64,000 nt of DNA from Hyphomicrobiales bacterium (GCA_027487555.1 JAIYDI010000012.1:35288-99287); one strand, 5' to 3'; shown: positions 54,141-62,703, numbered from the stretch's first letter. A program made the numbers and translations. Notes: generated by a model from the sequence alone, not told the origin.

Positions 54141-55160
54141 ATGAAGAAGATCGGTTTCCTGTCGTTCGGGCACTGGAACCCCTCGCCGCAATCGGGCACG
54201 CGCACGGCTGCCGATGCGCTGCTGCAGGCCATCGACCTGGCGGTGGCAGCGGAAGAGGTGGGCGCGGATGGCGCCTATTATCGCGTGCACCATTTCGCCC
54301 GGCAATATGCCTCGCCGTTTCCGCTGCTGGCGGCGGTGGGCGCGCGCACCAAGCGCATCGAGATCGGCACCGGCGTGATCGATATGCGCTACGAGAACCC
54401 GCTCTATATGGCGGAGGACGCGGGCGCCGCCGACCTGATTTCGGGCGGGCGGCTGCAGCTTGGTATCTCGCGCGGCTCACCGGAGCAGGTGATCGAGGGC
54501 TGGCGCTATTTCGGCTATGCCCCGGCGGACGGCGAGACAGATGCCGATATGGCGCGTCGGCACGCCGAGGTGTTTCTCGATGTGATCGAGGGCAAGGGCT
54601 TTGCCCAGCCCAACCCGCGGCCAATGTTCCCCAACCCGCCGGGCCTGCTCAGGATTGAGCCGCATTCGCCGGGCCTGCGCCAGCGCATCTGGTGGGGCGC
54701 GGCGACGGATGCCACGGCGCAATGGGCGGCAAAGCTCGGCATGAACCTGCAGAGTTCGACGCTGAAATTCGACGAGACGGGCGAGCCCTTCCATATCCAG
54801 CAGGCCAAGCAGATCCGCGCCTATCGCGCCGCGTGGAAAGAAGCCGGCCATGAAGGCGAGAGCCGCGTTTCGGTGAGCCGCTCGATCTTCCCGCTGGTGA
54901 GCGACATGGACCGGATGTATTTCGGCGCCGCCGATAGCCAGGACCATTTCGGCTATATCGAAGCCAATACCCGCGCGGTGTTCGGCCGTTCCTACGCGGC
55001 GGAGCCGGACGCGCTGATCGAGGACCTCAGGGGCGACGAGGCGATCGCCGAAGCCGATACGCTGCTCTTGACCGTGCCGAACCAGCTGGGCGTGGCGTAC
55101 AACGCCCATGTGCTCGAAGCGGTGATCAAGTATGTCGCGCCGGGGCTCGGCTGGCGATGA
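54141..55160 (+). CDS. LLM-class flavin-dependent oxidoreductase
   Basis: A 339-residue luciferase-like monooxygenase fold protein using FMN or F420-type flavin. The motifs are KKIGFLSFGHWNPSP at the N-terminus, VGADGAYYRVHHFARQYASP (residues 37-56, active-site His-His region), GTGVIDMRYENPLYMAEDAG and RLQLGISRGSPEQVIEGW. The substrate is unknown. I start at ATG 54141 with GAGG six bases upstream; the frame is open far upstream but the extension is unlike the family. Followed by a 7-bp tandem repeat. Confidence 0.88.
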   Translation: MKKIGFLSFGHWNPSPQSGTRTAADALLQAIDLAVAAEEVGADGAYYRVHHFARQYASPFPLLAAVGARTKRIEIGTGVIDMRYENPLYMAEDAGAADLISGGRLQLGISRGSPEQVIEGWRYFGYAPADGETDADMARRHAEVFLDVIEGKGFAQPNPRPMFPNPPGLLRIEPHSPGLRQRIWWGAATDATAQWAAKLGMNLQSSTLKFDETGEPFHIQQAKQIRAYRAAWKEAGHEGESRVSVSRSIFPLVSDMDRMYFGAADSQDHFGYIEANTRAVFGRSYAAEPDALIEDLRGDEAIAEADTLLLTVPNQLGVAYNAHVLEAVIKYVAPGLGWR

Positions 55161-55170
55161 GGGTGGAAGG

Positions 55171-55226
55171 TAGGAATTAGGAATTAGGAATTAGGAATTA
55201 GGAAGTAGGAAGTAGGAAGTAGGAAG
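55171..55226 (+). repeat. Heptanucleotide tandem repeat, eight units
   Basis: Four TAGGAAT units followed directly by four TAGGAAG units, between the stop of the LLM gene and the 3' end of the epimerase gene. A similar single stretch (AATTAGGAAATAGG) occurs near 46711. Confidence 0.9.
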
Positions 55227-55242
55227 TGAGGGGGCGGCCGCC

Positions 55243-56304
55243 TCACTTCATGATGCCGTTGTCGTAGATCGTGCGGACTGTGGCGAGGATAGCCTCGCGG
55301 GCCGGGATATAGCCGCGGCCGATGAGCCGGCGGCCGGCATCGCCATTGCAGGCGCGGACATTGTCGAGTTCGGCGACATTGTCGCGGATCTGGCGGTCGA
55401 ACAGCCCGACGATGCGAACCATGAAGCTAGGCAGTTCGAAGCGCGGCACCTTGATGCCGGGACGCTGATAACCCTTGCGGATGGTCTCGGCCATTTCGAA
55501 CATCGACATCTCGCTATCCGACAGGATGAAGCGCTTGCCGCCGGCCTCGGCCTGCTGCATGGCCGCGACCTGCGCCGCAGCGACATCGCGCACGTCGATG
55601 ACGGAGAAGGTCATCTTCGGCGTGCCCGGCACGGACCCGTCGAGGAGGCGCATCAGCAACTGCCCGGACGTGCCCGGATCATCGTCGAGCAGCGGCCCCA
55701 TGATGGCGGACGGATTGATGACGGCGAGCCGGTCGCGTGCGCCATAGCTCTCGACCAACTGCCAGGCGGCCTGCTCGGCGCGCGTCTTCGACTCCTGATA
55801 GGCCGGCACCAAGGGGCCCGCCAGGTTGGTCCAGTCAGCCTCGGTAAAAGGCGCCGGCCGGTTGGGCGCGTGGCCATAGACAATGGCGGCGATGGAGGAG
55901 GTGACAACGATGCGCTCGACACCAGCGGCAAGCGACGACTTGATGGCGCGCGTGGTGCCCTCCACCGCCGGGCGGATCAGCTCGTTGCGATCCTTCGGTT
56001 GCTCGAGCACGAAGGGCGACGCGACATGCTGCACATAGCGGCAGCCCCGAACTGCGGCTTCCCAGCCGGTGTCCGAGAGCAGGTCGAGCGCCACGAATTC
56101 GACGCGCGACAGATCAGCGCCGTGAGCGGCAAGGGTGGCGCGCACCTTGTCGGCCTTGTTGAGGTTGCGCACCGAGCCCCGGACGCGATAGCCCTGCCGC
56201 AGCAGTTCGAGCGCGACATGGCCACCGAGAAAACCGGATATGCCTGTGACGAGGACCAAGTCGGCCTGAGCGTGGGAATTCGGGCTGGTCTCGGGTGTGC
56301 TCAT
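55243..56304 (-). CDS. NAD-dependent epimerase/dehydratase (dihydroflavonol reductase-like)
   Basis: A 353-residue extended short-chain reductase. The NAD(P) loop is VLVTGISGFLGGHVALELL (residues 17-35). VEFVALDLLSDTGW, VTSSIAAIVYGH and the Tyr-x3-Lys in AYQESKTRAEQAAW complete the active site. It resembles the dihydroflavonol-4-reductase/aldehyde reductase branch, which reduces a ketone or aldehyde with NADPH. GGAGG lies 8 bases before ATG 56304. It is divergent from a TetR gene with shared palindromes and is therefore its likely target. Confidence 0.87.
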   Translation of the reverse strand: MSTPETSPNSHAQADLVLVTGISGFLGGHVALELLRQGYRVRGSVRNLNKADKVRATLAAHGADLSRVEFVALDLLSDTGWEAAVRGCRYVQHVASPFVLEQPKDRNELIRPAVEGTTRAIKSSLAAGVERIVVTSSIAAIVYGHAPNRPAPFTEADWTNLAGPLVPAYQESKTRAEQAAWQLVESYGARDRLAVINPSAIMGPLLDDDPGTSGQLLMRLLDGSVPGTPKMTFSVIDVRDVAAAQVAAMQQAEAGGKRFILSDSEMSMFEMAETIRKGYQRPGIKVPRFELPSFMVRIVGLFDRQIRDNVAELDNVRACNGDAGRRLIGRGYIPAREAILATVRTIYDNGIMK

Positions 56305-56325
56305 CTGTCTTGCCTCCGGGCTAGG

Positions 56326-56355
56326 AATGAACGATATATACGTATAACGTTCATT
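56326..56355. promoter_or_regulatory. Operator-like 30-bp palindrome for the TetR protein
   Basis: AATGAACG (56326-56333) and CGTTCATT (56348-56355) are perfect arms around an A/T-rich imperfect centre. Placed in the divergent promoter region. Confidence 0.65.
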
Positions 56356-56356
56356 T

Positions 56357-56372
56357 CGTTCAAGAGTGAACG
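56357..56372. promoter_or_regulatory. Second GAACG inverted repeat in the same promoter region
   Basis: CGTTC-AAGAGT-GAACG, reusing the half-site of the adjacent palindrome, 33 bases before the tetR start. Confidence 0.5.
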
Positions 56373-56404
56373 CAATCACAAATCGCCCCAGAGGCGAGGG
56401 AACT

Positions 56405-56941
56405 ATGGCGGAAGCGGAAAAGCGGGCTGAAATCCTGAAAGCGGCGCGACTACTGGCCCTGCGGCACGGGTTCCACGGGGTGACCATGGAGGCCGTGGCG
56501 AAGGAAGCGCGAGTGGCGAAGCCAACGCTGTACAAGTACTATCGCGACAAGAATGCCGTGTTTGAGGCGATTGTCACCGAACTGCTTGTGACGCTGCACC
56601 AGCGCTTTGCCGACGCCCTGTCAGGCGAGGGCAGTGTCGCCGAGCGGATCGCGACGGGGCTGGTCGCGAAGTACGCGGCGATTTCGGAGTTCATGGCAGG
56701 CTCGCCACATGCCGACGAACTCTATAACGAGCATGACCGGTTGGCGGCACCTCAGGTGGAGGCGGCCGAGCGCGCCGCGCAGGATGCGGTCGTCGCGGCG
56801 CTGAATGCGGCGGGGGTCGCCAACGCGGCGGATGTGGCCGAGGTGGTGGTCAGCGGTGCCTATGGCATATTCCGACGCAAAAGGCCGGGTGAGGACATCG
56901 CCCCGGCGATCCGTCTGCTGGCCCGCAGAGTGGTGGGGTAG
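56405..56941 (+). CDS. TetR/AcrR-family transcriptional regulator
   Basis: A 178-residue regulator. The HTH lies at about 9-55 (EILKAARLLALRHGFHGVTM, then EAVAKEARVAKPTLYKYYRD). A small helical C-terminal ligand domain follows (AERAAQDAVVAALNAAGV). ATG 56405 is preceded by GCGAGGGA. It is divergent from the epimerase gene and probably represses it and itself through the GAACG/CGTTC palindromes. The ligand is unknown. Confidence 0.9.
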   Translation: MAEAEKRAEILKAARLLALRHGFHGVTMEAVAKEARVAKPTLYKYYRDKNAVFEAIVTELLVTLHQRFADALSGEGSVAERIATGLVAKYAAISEFMAGSPHADELYNEHDRLAAPQVEAAERAAQDAVVAALNAAGVANAADVAEVVVSGAYGIFRRKRPGEDIAPAIRLLARRVVG

Positions 56942-56995
56942 AGCGCCTGCAGCACAGGCGGCAATGGTCTTCCGGTTGCAGCAGGAAACCGTCCC

Positions 56996-57093
56996 GATCA
57001 CGTTCAAGTTGAAAGGCTGAAATGATCCAAGCGCCTGTCTTGTCGTGCTTTCAAGGCGGAAGAGTCATGCAGCTTTCCCGCAAGGCGCTTTAG
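56996..57093 (+). repeat. Dispersed hairpin repeat, copy D (long form)
   Basis: Starts GATCACGTTCAAGTTG, reaches GAAATGATC at 57027, and continues with TGTCGTGCTTTC and AGTCATGCAGCTTTCCC to a GCGC end. This matches copy C read on the other strand. It lies between the convergent tetR and exporter gene ends. Confidence 0.65.
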
Positions 57094-57701
57094 AACCTCA
57101 GCAAGAGCTTGGCCGCGATGAACCACATCAGCAGTGCAATGGCCCCTTCGAGCAGCCGCCAGGCTCGGGGGCTGGCAAAGAGCGGCCGCAGCAGGCGTGC
57201 GCCATAGGCCAGCGCGAAAAAGAACAGGACCGACGCCGACATGGCGCCCAGACCGAAGCTCAGTTGCCGGCCGGCGAATTGCGTCGAGATGGTGCCGAGC
57301 AGCACGACCGTATCGAGATAGACATGCGGGTTGAGCCAGGTAAGTGCGAGCGCAGTCAGAACAGTGCGGCGAAGTGTTGATGTTTCGGATGAACCGGTAA
57401 CATCGAGCGAACCCGTGGCGGTGAGGGCGGCGCGGATGCTACGCAGCCCATACCATGCGAGGAAGGCGGCCCCGGCATAGCGCATTGCCGGATCGAGCCA
57501 GGGCAGGAGCGCCGAGACCTTGGCGAAACTGGTGACGCCAACCGCGATCAGCACCGCATCGGACACAGCGCAGACGAGCGCGACGGCCAGGACATGCTCG
57601 CCCTTCAGCCCCTGGCGCAGCACGAAGGCGTTTTGCGCGCCGATGGCGACGATGAGGCTGAGCCCCATGCCGAGCCCGGTGAGAAAAATCGACAGATCCA
57701 T
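57090..57701 (-). CDS. LysE/ArgO-family amino acid exporter
   Basis: A 203-residue inner-membrane protein with the LysE-family start FLTGLGMGLSLIVAIGAQNA followed by FVLRQGLKGEH. It has about five to six helices and TALALTWLNPHVYLDTVVLLG in the middle. It is closest in style to ArgO/LysE, which export arginine or lysine and analogues. No LysG/ArgP-type regulator is adjacent. The start at ATG 57701 is preceded by TTGGGG; a TTG four codons upstream is possible. Confidence 0.88.
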   Translation of the reverse strand: MDLSIFLTGLGMGLSLIVAIGAQNAFVLRQGLKGEHVLAVALVCAVSDAVLIAVGVTSFAKVSALLPWLDPAMRYAGAAFLAWYGLRSIRAALTATGSLDVTGSSETSTLRRTVLTALALTWLNPHVYLDTVVLLGTISTQFAGRQLSFGLGAMSASVLFFFALAYGARLLRPLFASPRAWRLLEGAIALLMWFIAAKLLLRF

Positions 57702-57769
57702 GCTGCGCCCCAAGACGATGCCTTGCCATAGCCGGGCGGCAGGGATGCTTTACAGCAAAATCGTGCGTC

Positions 57770-58447
57770 TCAGCACCAGCTCGCTTCACCCTCGCCGGGG
57801 CCGCGCAGCAGTTCGCGGATATTGGCGGAGATGACGCGGAAGCCGACATTGCCATAAAGCTTCTGGCGGCCTTCGTTGAGCAGGAAGGTCGGGCTGCCTT
57901 CGATCCTGGATTTCTCGGCGAGCGCATAATCGGCGGCGAGGCGGGCATGGGCGCGCCCATCGGCAAGCGCGATGTCGACACCTGCAAGGTCGATGTCGAG
58001 CCGCGCGAACAGCGCCAGCTGCACCTCGCGCCGGCCGATATCGGCGGCATCGGCGAAGAAGGCGCGGCGGAGCGCGGAGATCGCCGCGGCGGTGCGCGTG
58101 GTGGTACCGCAAACCTCGGTTTCCCAGGCCTCGACAGCCTTCAGCATCAGGTGCGGGCTGAGCGAGGAATGGGGGCGCACATGCGTCCAGGTGTGGGGAT
58201 GGAGCGGCGCGGGCGGAAACTTCGCCACCGTCGCCGCGACATGGGCGGCATAGCCATCGACGCCGCCGCGGGCCGCCCAGCCGGCCTCGAGCTTGCCATG
58301 CGCATCGCCGAACACCGAGACGAAGCGGTGCACGATGGCGATTTCGCCCTGGTGGGCGCTTTCGAGTTCCGCGAGCCGCACCTCGGCCACATAGGCCCAG
58401 ACGCAGAGGATATCGGAGAAATATGTGATGGCGAGAGGTGCGGGCAT
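57770..58447 (-). CDS. DsbA-family thioredoxin-fold protein with incomplete CxxC
   Basis: A 225-residue protein of the DsbA/FrnE-HCCA isomerase superfamily. The N-terminal strand ITYFSDILCVWAYVAEVRL holds Cys-Val-Trp-Ala where FrnE-like oxidoreductases have CPWC, so only the first Cys remains. The C-terminal IEGSPTFLLNEGRQKLYGN carries the cis-Pro loop of the thioredoxin fold. No signal peptide, so cytoplasmic. It may be a glutathione-dependent isomerase/transferase rather than a disulfide oxidant. It lies 68 bases upstream of the exporter gene on the same strand. Confidence 0.8.
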   Translation of the reverse strand: MPAPLAITYFSDILCVWAYVAEVRLAELESAHQGEIAIVHRFVSVFGDAHGKLEAGWAARGGVDGYAAHVAATVAKFPPAPLHPHTWTHVRPHSSLSPHLMLKAVEAWETEVCGTTTRTAAAISALRRAFFADAADIGRREVQLALFARLDIDLAGVDIALADGRAHARLAADYALAEKSRIEGSPTFLLNEGRQKLYGNVGFRVISANIRELLRGPGEGEASWC

Positions 58448-58704
58448 GAGGCGGAGGACTCGGCGGCATAGCGGATAACGCAAGTATAGCAGGGAAGGTG
58501 GGCCCTCGCTTGATTTCGCGCAATTGGCCGTCCCGCTTCGGTTGCCCATCCGGCCCGCGCAGCGCCACTGCAGCCACGTGACCTGAGCGACCGGTTTTAT
58601 TGGTGCGCCGAGTATTTGCAGGATGGCACTACGTATTGATCTCCGCAGCGCGAGTGGAATATGGTTAACAAACAATTACGGCTGCCATTTATGGGGGTGT
58701 GCAG

Positions 58705-59478
58705 GTGTTTGAAATTGCGGCTTTTCGACGGGTTCAAGTCTTCACGCTCTATGCGGTTGTCATCGCGGGATTTATGGCGCTTCTCGCCCCCGGGGCGCTG
58801 GCAGAGCAGCAAGTGTTGCGGCATGTCTTTCCGCTGAAGATCGGCACATTCGAAATCGGACTGCCCGTCGAGGCGCAGGTGGATATGGGCGCTTTCGGCA
58901 CGCCGATGCCATTTGTGTTGCGGGCGGACGTCGGGCCGCTGATCGAGCAGCGCGAGGCACTGTTTGCGGCTGCGGGGGTCAATGACGGCCTGCCGGGCGA
59001 GATCAGCTACAACGGTACCTTGATGGACGTTGCCGAGCCGCATCTACACCTCAAATACCACTTCACGGCCCGCAGGACCGAAAGAGTGCTGGGGGTGAGG
59101 GTCAGCGTCTCCACAGATGCCAGCATCGAAACCTGGCTCCTGGCCTCTGTTGCGGATAACCGGCTGCGGCTAGCGGTCGACACCAATCAGGCAGACCACG
59201 GCTTCAGGCTCAATATTTCCAACACTTTGGTCGATATCGCAGCGGACCGTTTCGATGTCCGGTCAGGCCGTTTGGGCGATCTGGCTACCCAGGCTAACGC
59301 TTTTCTCGCCAGCGATGGCGCCACGCTCGGCGTGCCTGAGGAACTGCGCGCCGCCGATATCCGGTTCGCGTCGGCGCGCTTTGCCGTCGTGGATGGAAAG
59401 CAGGTGCTGGAAGTAAACGGCAACCTGACGATGGGCGTAGAGGCGTGGCTGACGCTGATCAAGGCGCTGGTCTCATGA
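58705..59478 (+). CDS. Secreted or membrane-anchored hypothetical protein
   Basis: A protein of about 257 residues with an N-terminal hydrophobic segment (LYAVVIAGFMALLAPGALAE) that is a signal peptide or anchor. The body is beta-rich (FPLKIGTFEIGLPVEAQVDM, RLNISNTLVDIAADRFDV) and has no recognised domain. The start is a GTG: 58705 gives proper spacing to GGGGG, while 58699 would add two residues. It overlaps the next membrane-protein gene by ATGA, so both are one operon and probably act together at the inner membrane. Confidence 0.6.
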   Translation: MFEIAAFRRVQVFTLYAVVIAGFMALLAPGALAEQQVLRHVFPLKIGTFEIGLPVEAQVDMGAFGTPMPFVLRADVGPLIEQREALFAAAGVNDGLPGEISYNGTLMDVAEPHLHLKYHFTARRTERVLGVRVSVSTDASIETWLLASVADNRLRLAVDTNQADHGFRLNISNTLVDIAADRFDVRSGRLGDLATQANAFLASDGATLGVPEELRAADIRFASARFAVVDGKQVLEVNGNLTMGVEAWLTLIKALVS

Positions 59479-60203
59479 GTGGGGAGAACCTGCCCGCTGC
59501 GGAGAAGACAGCCGCCAGCCTGCGCAAAACCTGGTTGCTGATCAGTGTGCTCGTCGTGCTGCTCGCGCTGAACGTCTATGATGTCACGCAGGGCTGGGGC
59601 ATAACCGGCATCGGCATCAAGGCTGTGCTGTCGATTGATTTCGCCGACGGCATTCCGGAGGCAGTCGGGGCGATGTTCGGGGTGGGTGGCCTGTCCGTGC
59701 TGACCGGACTGACCGGTTTGCTGCTGCTGCTGCATGCCCGGTCGGCAACTGGCACCTGGGTGGACCGCTACCCCTTCCGACTGTTCGACCTGCCAACGGA
59801 CCGCGCTGCTGCCAAGGCGGTGCAAGTGGTGGCGTTGATTACTCTCACGCTGGCGCCGCTCTACACGCTCGGGCACTCGTGGTCAGTGTTCCACGACTAC
59901 GGCGTGCAATGTGTCGAGACGGGCCAAGACCCGCAGAAGCAGTGGCTTGAGGCGGGCAGGGACGTGTTCGCCGCAATCCCGACGGACGGAAAGCAGCGTC
60001 TCGGCAGCTCGGAAGAGCCCAACGGTACGCCGAATTGCGCGCCGGCCCGCACCGTGGACTTCGCCTTCCCGTGGGAAAGCTATGCCTTTGCCGCAATGAC
60101 GCTTGTCGCCTTCGCCGTGACAGGGTGGGGACTTTGGGCGGTTCTTGTCTCCCCAAAGATGAAACAGGCGGCCGATGGGCCGCCTGAAGACGATGATGGC
60201 TGA
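59475..60203 (+). CDS. Multi-pass membrane protein, hypothetical
   Basis: A 242-residue protein with four predicted helices: TWLLISVLVVLLALNVYDV, GVGGLSVLTGLTGLLLLLHA, VVALITLTLAPLYTLGHSWS and FAAMTLVAFAVTGWGLWAVL. A soluble loop with two Cys lies between helices 3 and 4 (QCVETGQD and PNCAPARTV). It has an acidic C-terminal tail. The ATGA overlap couples it to the upstream secreted-protein gene. No family known to me. Confidence 0.6.
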   Translation: MSGENLPAAEKTAASLRKTWLLISVLVVLLALNVYDVTQGWGITGIGIKAVLSIDFADGIPEAVGAMFGVGGLSVLTGLTGLLLLLHARSATGTWVDRYPFRLFDLPTDRAAAKAVQVVALITLTLAPLYTLGHSWSVFHDYGVQCVETGQDPQKQWLEAGRDVFAAIPTDGKQRLGSSEEPNGTPNCAPARTVDFAFPWESYAFAAMTLVAFAVTGWGLWAVLVSPKMKQAADGPPEDDDG

Positions 60204-60263
60204 TACGCGGGCAGTGCGGCATCGCGCTCCGAAAAGGCGGAGCGCGCCGCTGCTCTCCGCTTA

Positions 60264-60896
60264 TCAGTTGACCGCGTAGGACGAGATGTCGTCGTTGAGG
60301 GCAGCCGGGAGGCTCTTTCGCGAGGACTTGATATTGGCGCAGATGCCTTCGAGTTCCTCGTCGGTGCAGACCACGAGCCGCGCATCGCCGAACACTTCGA
60401 CGGAAGAGATCGAGTCGTTCCACTTGCCGGAGAGATATTCGTCGCTGTCGCCCGGCTCGACGCAGAAGCTCGACCCGCTATAGTTCGCGCTGCGATAGAA
60501 GCAGACCTCGTCATCCTCGACGGGGACCGGCAGGGGCTTCGGCGCATTGCCGATGCCGATCGAAACGCTCGGCTTGCCATCGGGGCCGACAAAGATGCCG
60601 AAATTGAACGGCACCTTGCTGGACGGCTTGCCGTTGATGACGCTGGCGAGGCGGCTGGCCTTGATCCAGCCATCGGGGCCAGGCACCTGCAGCTTGCAGT
60701 AGCTGCCCTGGCAATCGAGCACGGTGACCGTGCTGCCGCCATCAACTTCGTTGACCGGCGTCGAACTGCCCGACGGCTTGGAATAGAGCGTGGAGTCCTG
60801 CGTGACATAGGCAGTGCCGGCGGCGAGCGCTGGCGCGGCGGCAAGGCCGAACGCCAGTGCGGCGGCGACCATCAGCATGCGGCGGATGGATGTCAT
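60264..60896 (-). CDS. Secreted SH3/beta-gamma-crystallin-type protein
   Basis: A 210-residue protein with a signal peptide (MLMVAAALAFGLAAAPALAA). A bacterial SH3-like domain at about 27-85 (TLYSKPSGSSTPVNEVDGGS, YCKLQVPGPDGWIKAS) is followed by a beta/gamma-crystallin-like module at about 130-210 (VCFYRSANYSGSSFCVEPGD, WNDSISSVEV). The two modules are joined by a Pro/Val linker. Likely periplasmic, binding cell-wall or Ca2+. A paralogue with the same order lies 165 bases upstream. Confidence 0.78.
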   Translation of the reverse strand: MTSIRRMLMVAAALAFGLAAAPALAAGTAYVTQDSTLYSKPSGSSTPVNEVDGGSTVTVLDCQGSYCKLQVPGPDGWIKASRLASVINGKPSSKVPFNFGIFVGPDGKPSVSIGIGNAPKPLPVPVEDDEVCFYRSANYSGSSFCVEPGDSDEYLSGKWNDSISSVEVFGDARLVVCTDEELEGICANIKSSRKSLPAALNDDISSYAVN

Positions 60897-61061
60897 TTCT
60901 GTCCCTCAAAGGTAACGGGACAGCCGAAGCCGCCCCTCGGTCATGCCCGGTGACGCACCGGGCGCGATGAACTCATCTACCAGAAAGATTGCGTCAAAAC
61001 GATGCAGGTCTTGCGCGTCCACCACCGCCGTTCGCCAGGGAACCCAACGCTGAGCTGCCAA

Positions 61062-61634
61062 TCAGTAGACGTGCAGCGAACTCGCGGCATTGTTGAGCGA
61101 ACCCGTCAGACGCGGCTGGCTCTTGATGATGCGCTGGCAGTAGGACTGGAAGAACCGGTCGCGGCAGAGGGTGGCAGACACGTTGCCATCGACGGAAACC
61201 GACGAGAAGCTGTTCTCGAAGGCCGAGAGCTTCAGGTCGCGCACGACATGGCCCGGACCGGCACAGACCGAGCGGCCAGTATAATTGGTGCCTTCGAAGA
61301 AGCACACCGTGCCCGGGCCACCAGCCGGGTATCCGAGGCGCGGCCCAGTGAACGGTCCGCGCGGCACGGTGCCAAAACTCAGATCACCCTTCGAGACCCA
61401 GCCCGAGCCGGAACTGGCCCGCACATGACACCAGAGCTTCTGGCAGCGTGTGACACGCACATGCACCGCGCCATCGACCTCGCCCCTGTGGCGGTAGGCC
61501 GAGCCGGGGCCGTCGAGCAGCACTGCGGGCCGGATGGTCCACGCCAGGGAGCCGAGCGGCGGCGTCGCGCCGGCAGCGGACACACCGAGAAGGGCGAAGA
61601 TGCAGGCCAAGGCGAGCGTCAACGACTTCAACAT
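61062..61634 (-). CDS. Secreted SH3/beta-gamma-crystallin-type protein (paralogue)
   Basis: A 190-residue protein with the signal peptide LTLALACIFALLGVSAAGA. The SH3-like part is at about 30-80 (LLDGPGSAYRHRGEVDGAVH, KLWCHVRASSGSGWVSKGDL). A crystallin-like part is at about 108-190 (VCFFEGTNYTGRSVCAGPGH, FENSFSSVSVDG). The cysteine pattern and domain order match the next gene, but overall similarity is low, so the duplication is old. AGGGGA lies 6 bases before ATG 61634. Confidence 0.76.
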   Translation of the reverse strand: MLKSLTLALACIFALLGVSAAGATPPLGSLAWTIRPAVLLDGPGSAYRHRGEVDGAVHVRVTRCQKLWCHVRASSGSGWVSKGDLSFGTVPRGPFTGPRLGYPAGGPGTVCFFEGTNYTGRSVCAGPGHVVRDLKLSAFENSFSSVSVDGNVSATLCRDRFFQSYCQRIIKSQPRLTGSLNNAASSLHVY

Positions 61635-61882
61635 GCGAATCCCCTGAGAAGTTCCTTGGGCGAACAATGGCCGCACTCGATGAACTGTGCAACTGCCAAA
61701 GCCGCGTAGATCGTGCCTCGGCGTTCGGCATTTCAGGCCGAAAGTCAGATTGCAGACACAATGCCGAAAGTCGAGACACTGGCGCGTTGCTTTTCCCATT
61801 CCCTTTGCGCGGTGGAAATCGTGGCACGACAATCTGGACCCGGCGCGTCATCTGAGTTCAGGGTTTTTCGAGTATGTACCCG

Positions 61883-62368
61883 TCAGGGTGCCGCCGCCAT
61901 GTAGAGCGGCATGCGGCCGAGACCCTTCAGTCGCTCCGCTAGGGAGCCAGAACTGGTGGTCAGCAGATCCCCGCCCAGCGGCACAGCCCTGCAGGCTATA
62001 TCTAGCGGCTGGGTAGGGCCAACGACCTTGATCTGCCCGGGCACAAACGCCTCGGGGTGCGACACCGTCAATGCGGCCTGCACAGGTTCGATGAACGATA
62101 CTGACGCCGGCGCGTCGCACGCCTCGGAGTAAGTATATACGAACCGGACCTCTGCATCCTTGTTTTCCGCCTTTGTCGCCCCGAGGCGCCAATATTGAAG
62201 GATGTTGTTGGCATCGATTGTCGAAAAACTACTGGGCATATTACGCGCAGTATGCATACGATTCAACTCGGTCGAGAAAATATTGACCGCAGCGAAGACT
62301 GCAACTCCGCTCGCGATCGCCCCTGCATGCTGGGCGATGGCGACCCATGAGAGCTTAGGATACCACAT
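61883..62368 (-). CDS. Membrane-anchored hypothetical protein
   Basis: A 161-residue protein with one N-terminal helix (WVAIAQHAGAIASGVAVFAA) and a soluble domain with one Cys pair (EACDAPASV and DIACRAVPL). No family recognised. The ATG at 62368 shares a base with the stop of the upstream gene (TAATG), so the two are translationally coupled. Confidence 0.5.
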   Translation of the reverse strand: MWYPKLSWVAIAQHAGAIASGVAVFAAVNIFSTELNRMHTARNMPSSFSTIDANNILQYWRLGATKAENKDAEVRFVYTYSEACDAPASVSFIEPVQAALTVSHPEAFVPGQIKVVGPTQPLDIACRAVPLGGDLLTTSSGSLAERLKGLGRMPLYMAAAP

Positions 62369-62703
62369 TAAAGCGTTCCCACCTTCAAGACCGCCAAGAT
62401 GAGCCCCGGCATTCCGCAGGCTTGCAGGAAAGCCGCCCAGAGTGTGGTCGCCGGTGTATTGCTGGCGAGGTAGCCTCCAACAATCCAAGCGCCGAACATG
62501 ACGACGGAGGTAAGTGTAAAGTTGACGCCGAACAGCAGGAAACTGTGTGGGCTGTTGTTCTGAAGGGCGTTGGCCAGCGGAAACGCCAAAGCCATGGCCC
62601 CGACAAGGTAGGAGATGAACACCATCTCCACTTTGCCGCGAGCCAATGTCCTGCAACCGGCCGCGCGGCAAAGATAACTTCCCTTAGGCATTCGATCCAG
62701 CAT
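62368..62703 (-). CDS. Small membrane protein, hypothetical
   Basis: A 111-residue protein with three hydrophobic helices (MVFISYLVGAMALAFPLANA, FLLFGVNFTLTSVVMFGAWI, LWAAFLQACGMPGLILAVL). The Cys-containing N-terminus reads SYLCRAAGCRTLARG. GGGAG lies 6 bases before ATG 62703. It is the first gene of a two-gene unit with the anchored protein. Function unknown. Confidence 0.55.
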   Translation of the reverse strand: MLDRMPKGSYLCRAAGCRTLARGKVEMVFISYLVGAMALAFPLANALQNNSPHSFLLFGVNFTLTSVVMFGAWIVGGYLASNTPATTLWAAFLQACGMPGLILAVLKVGTL

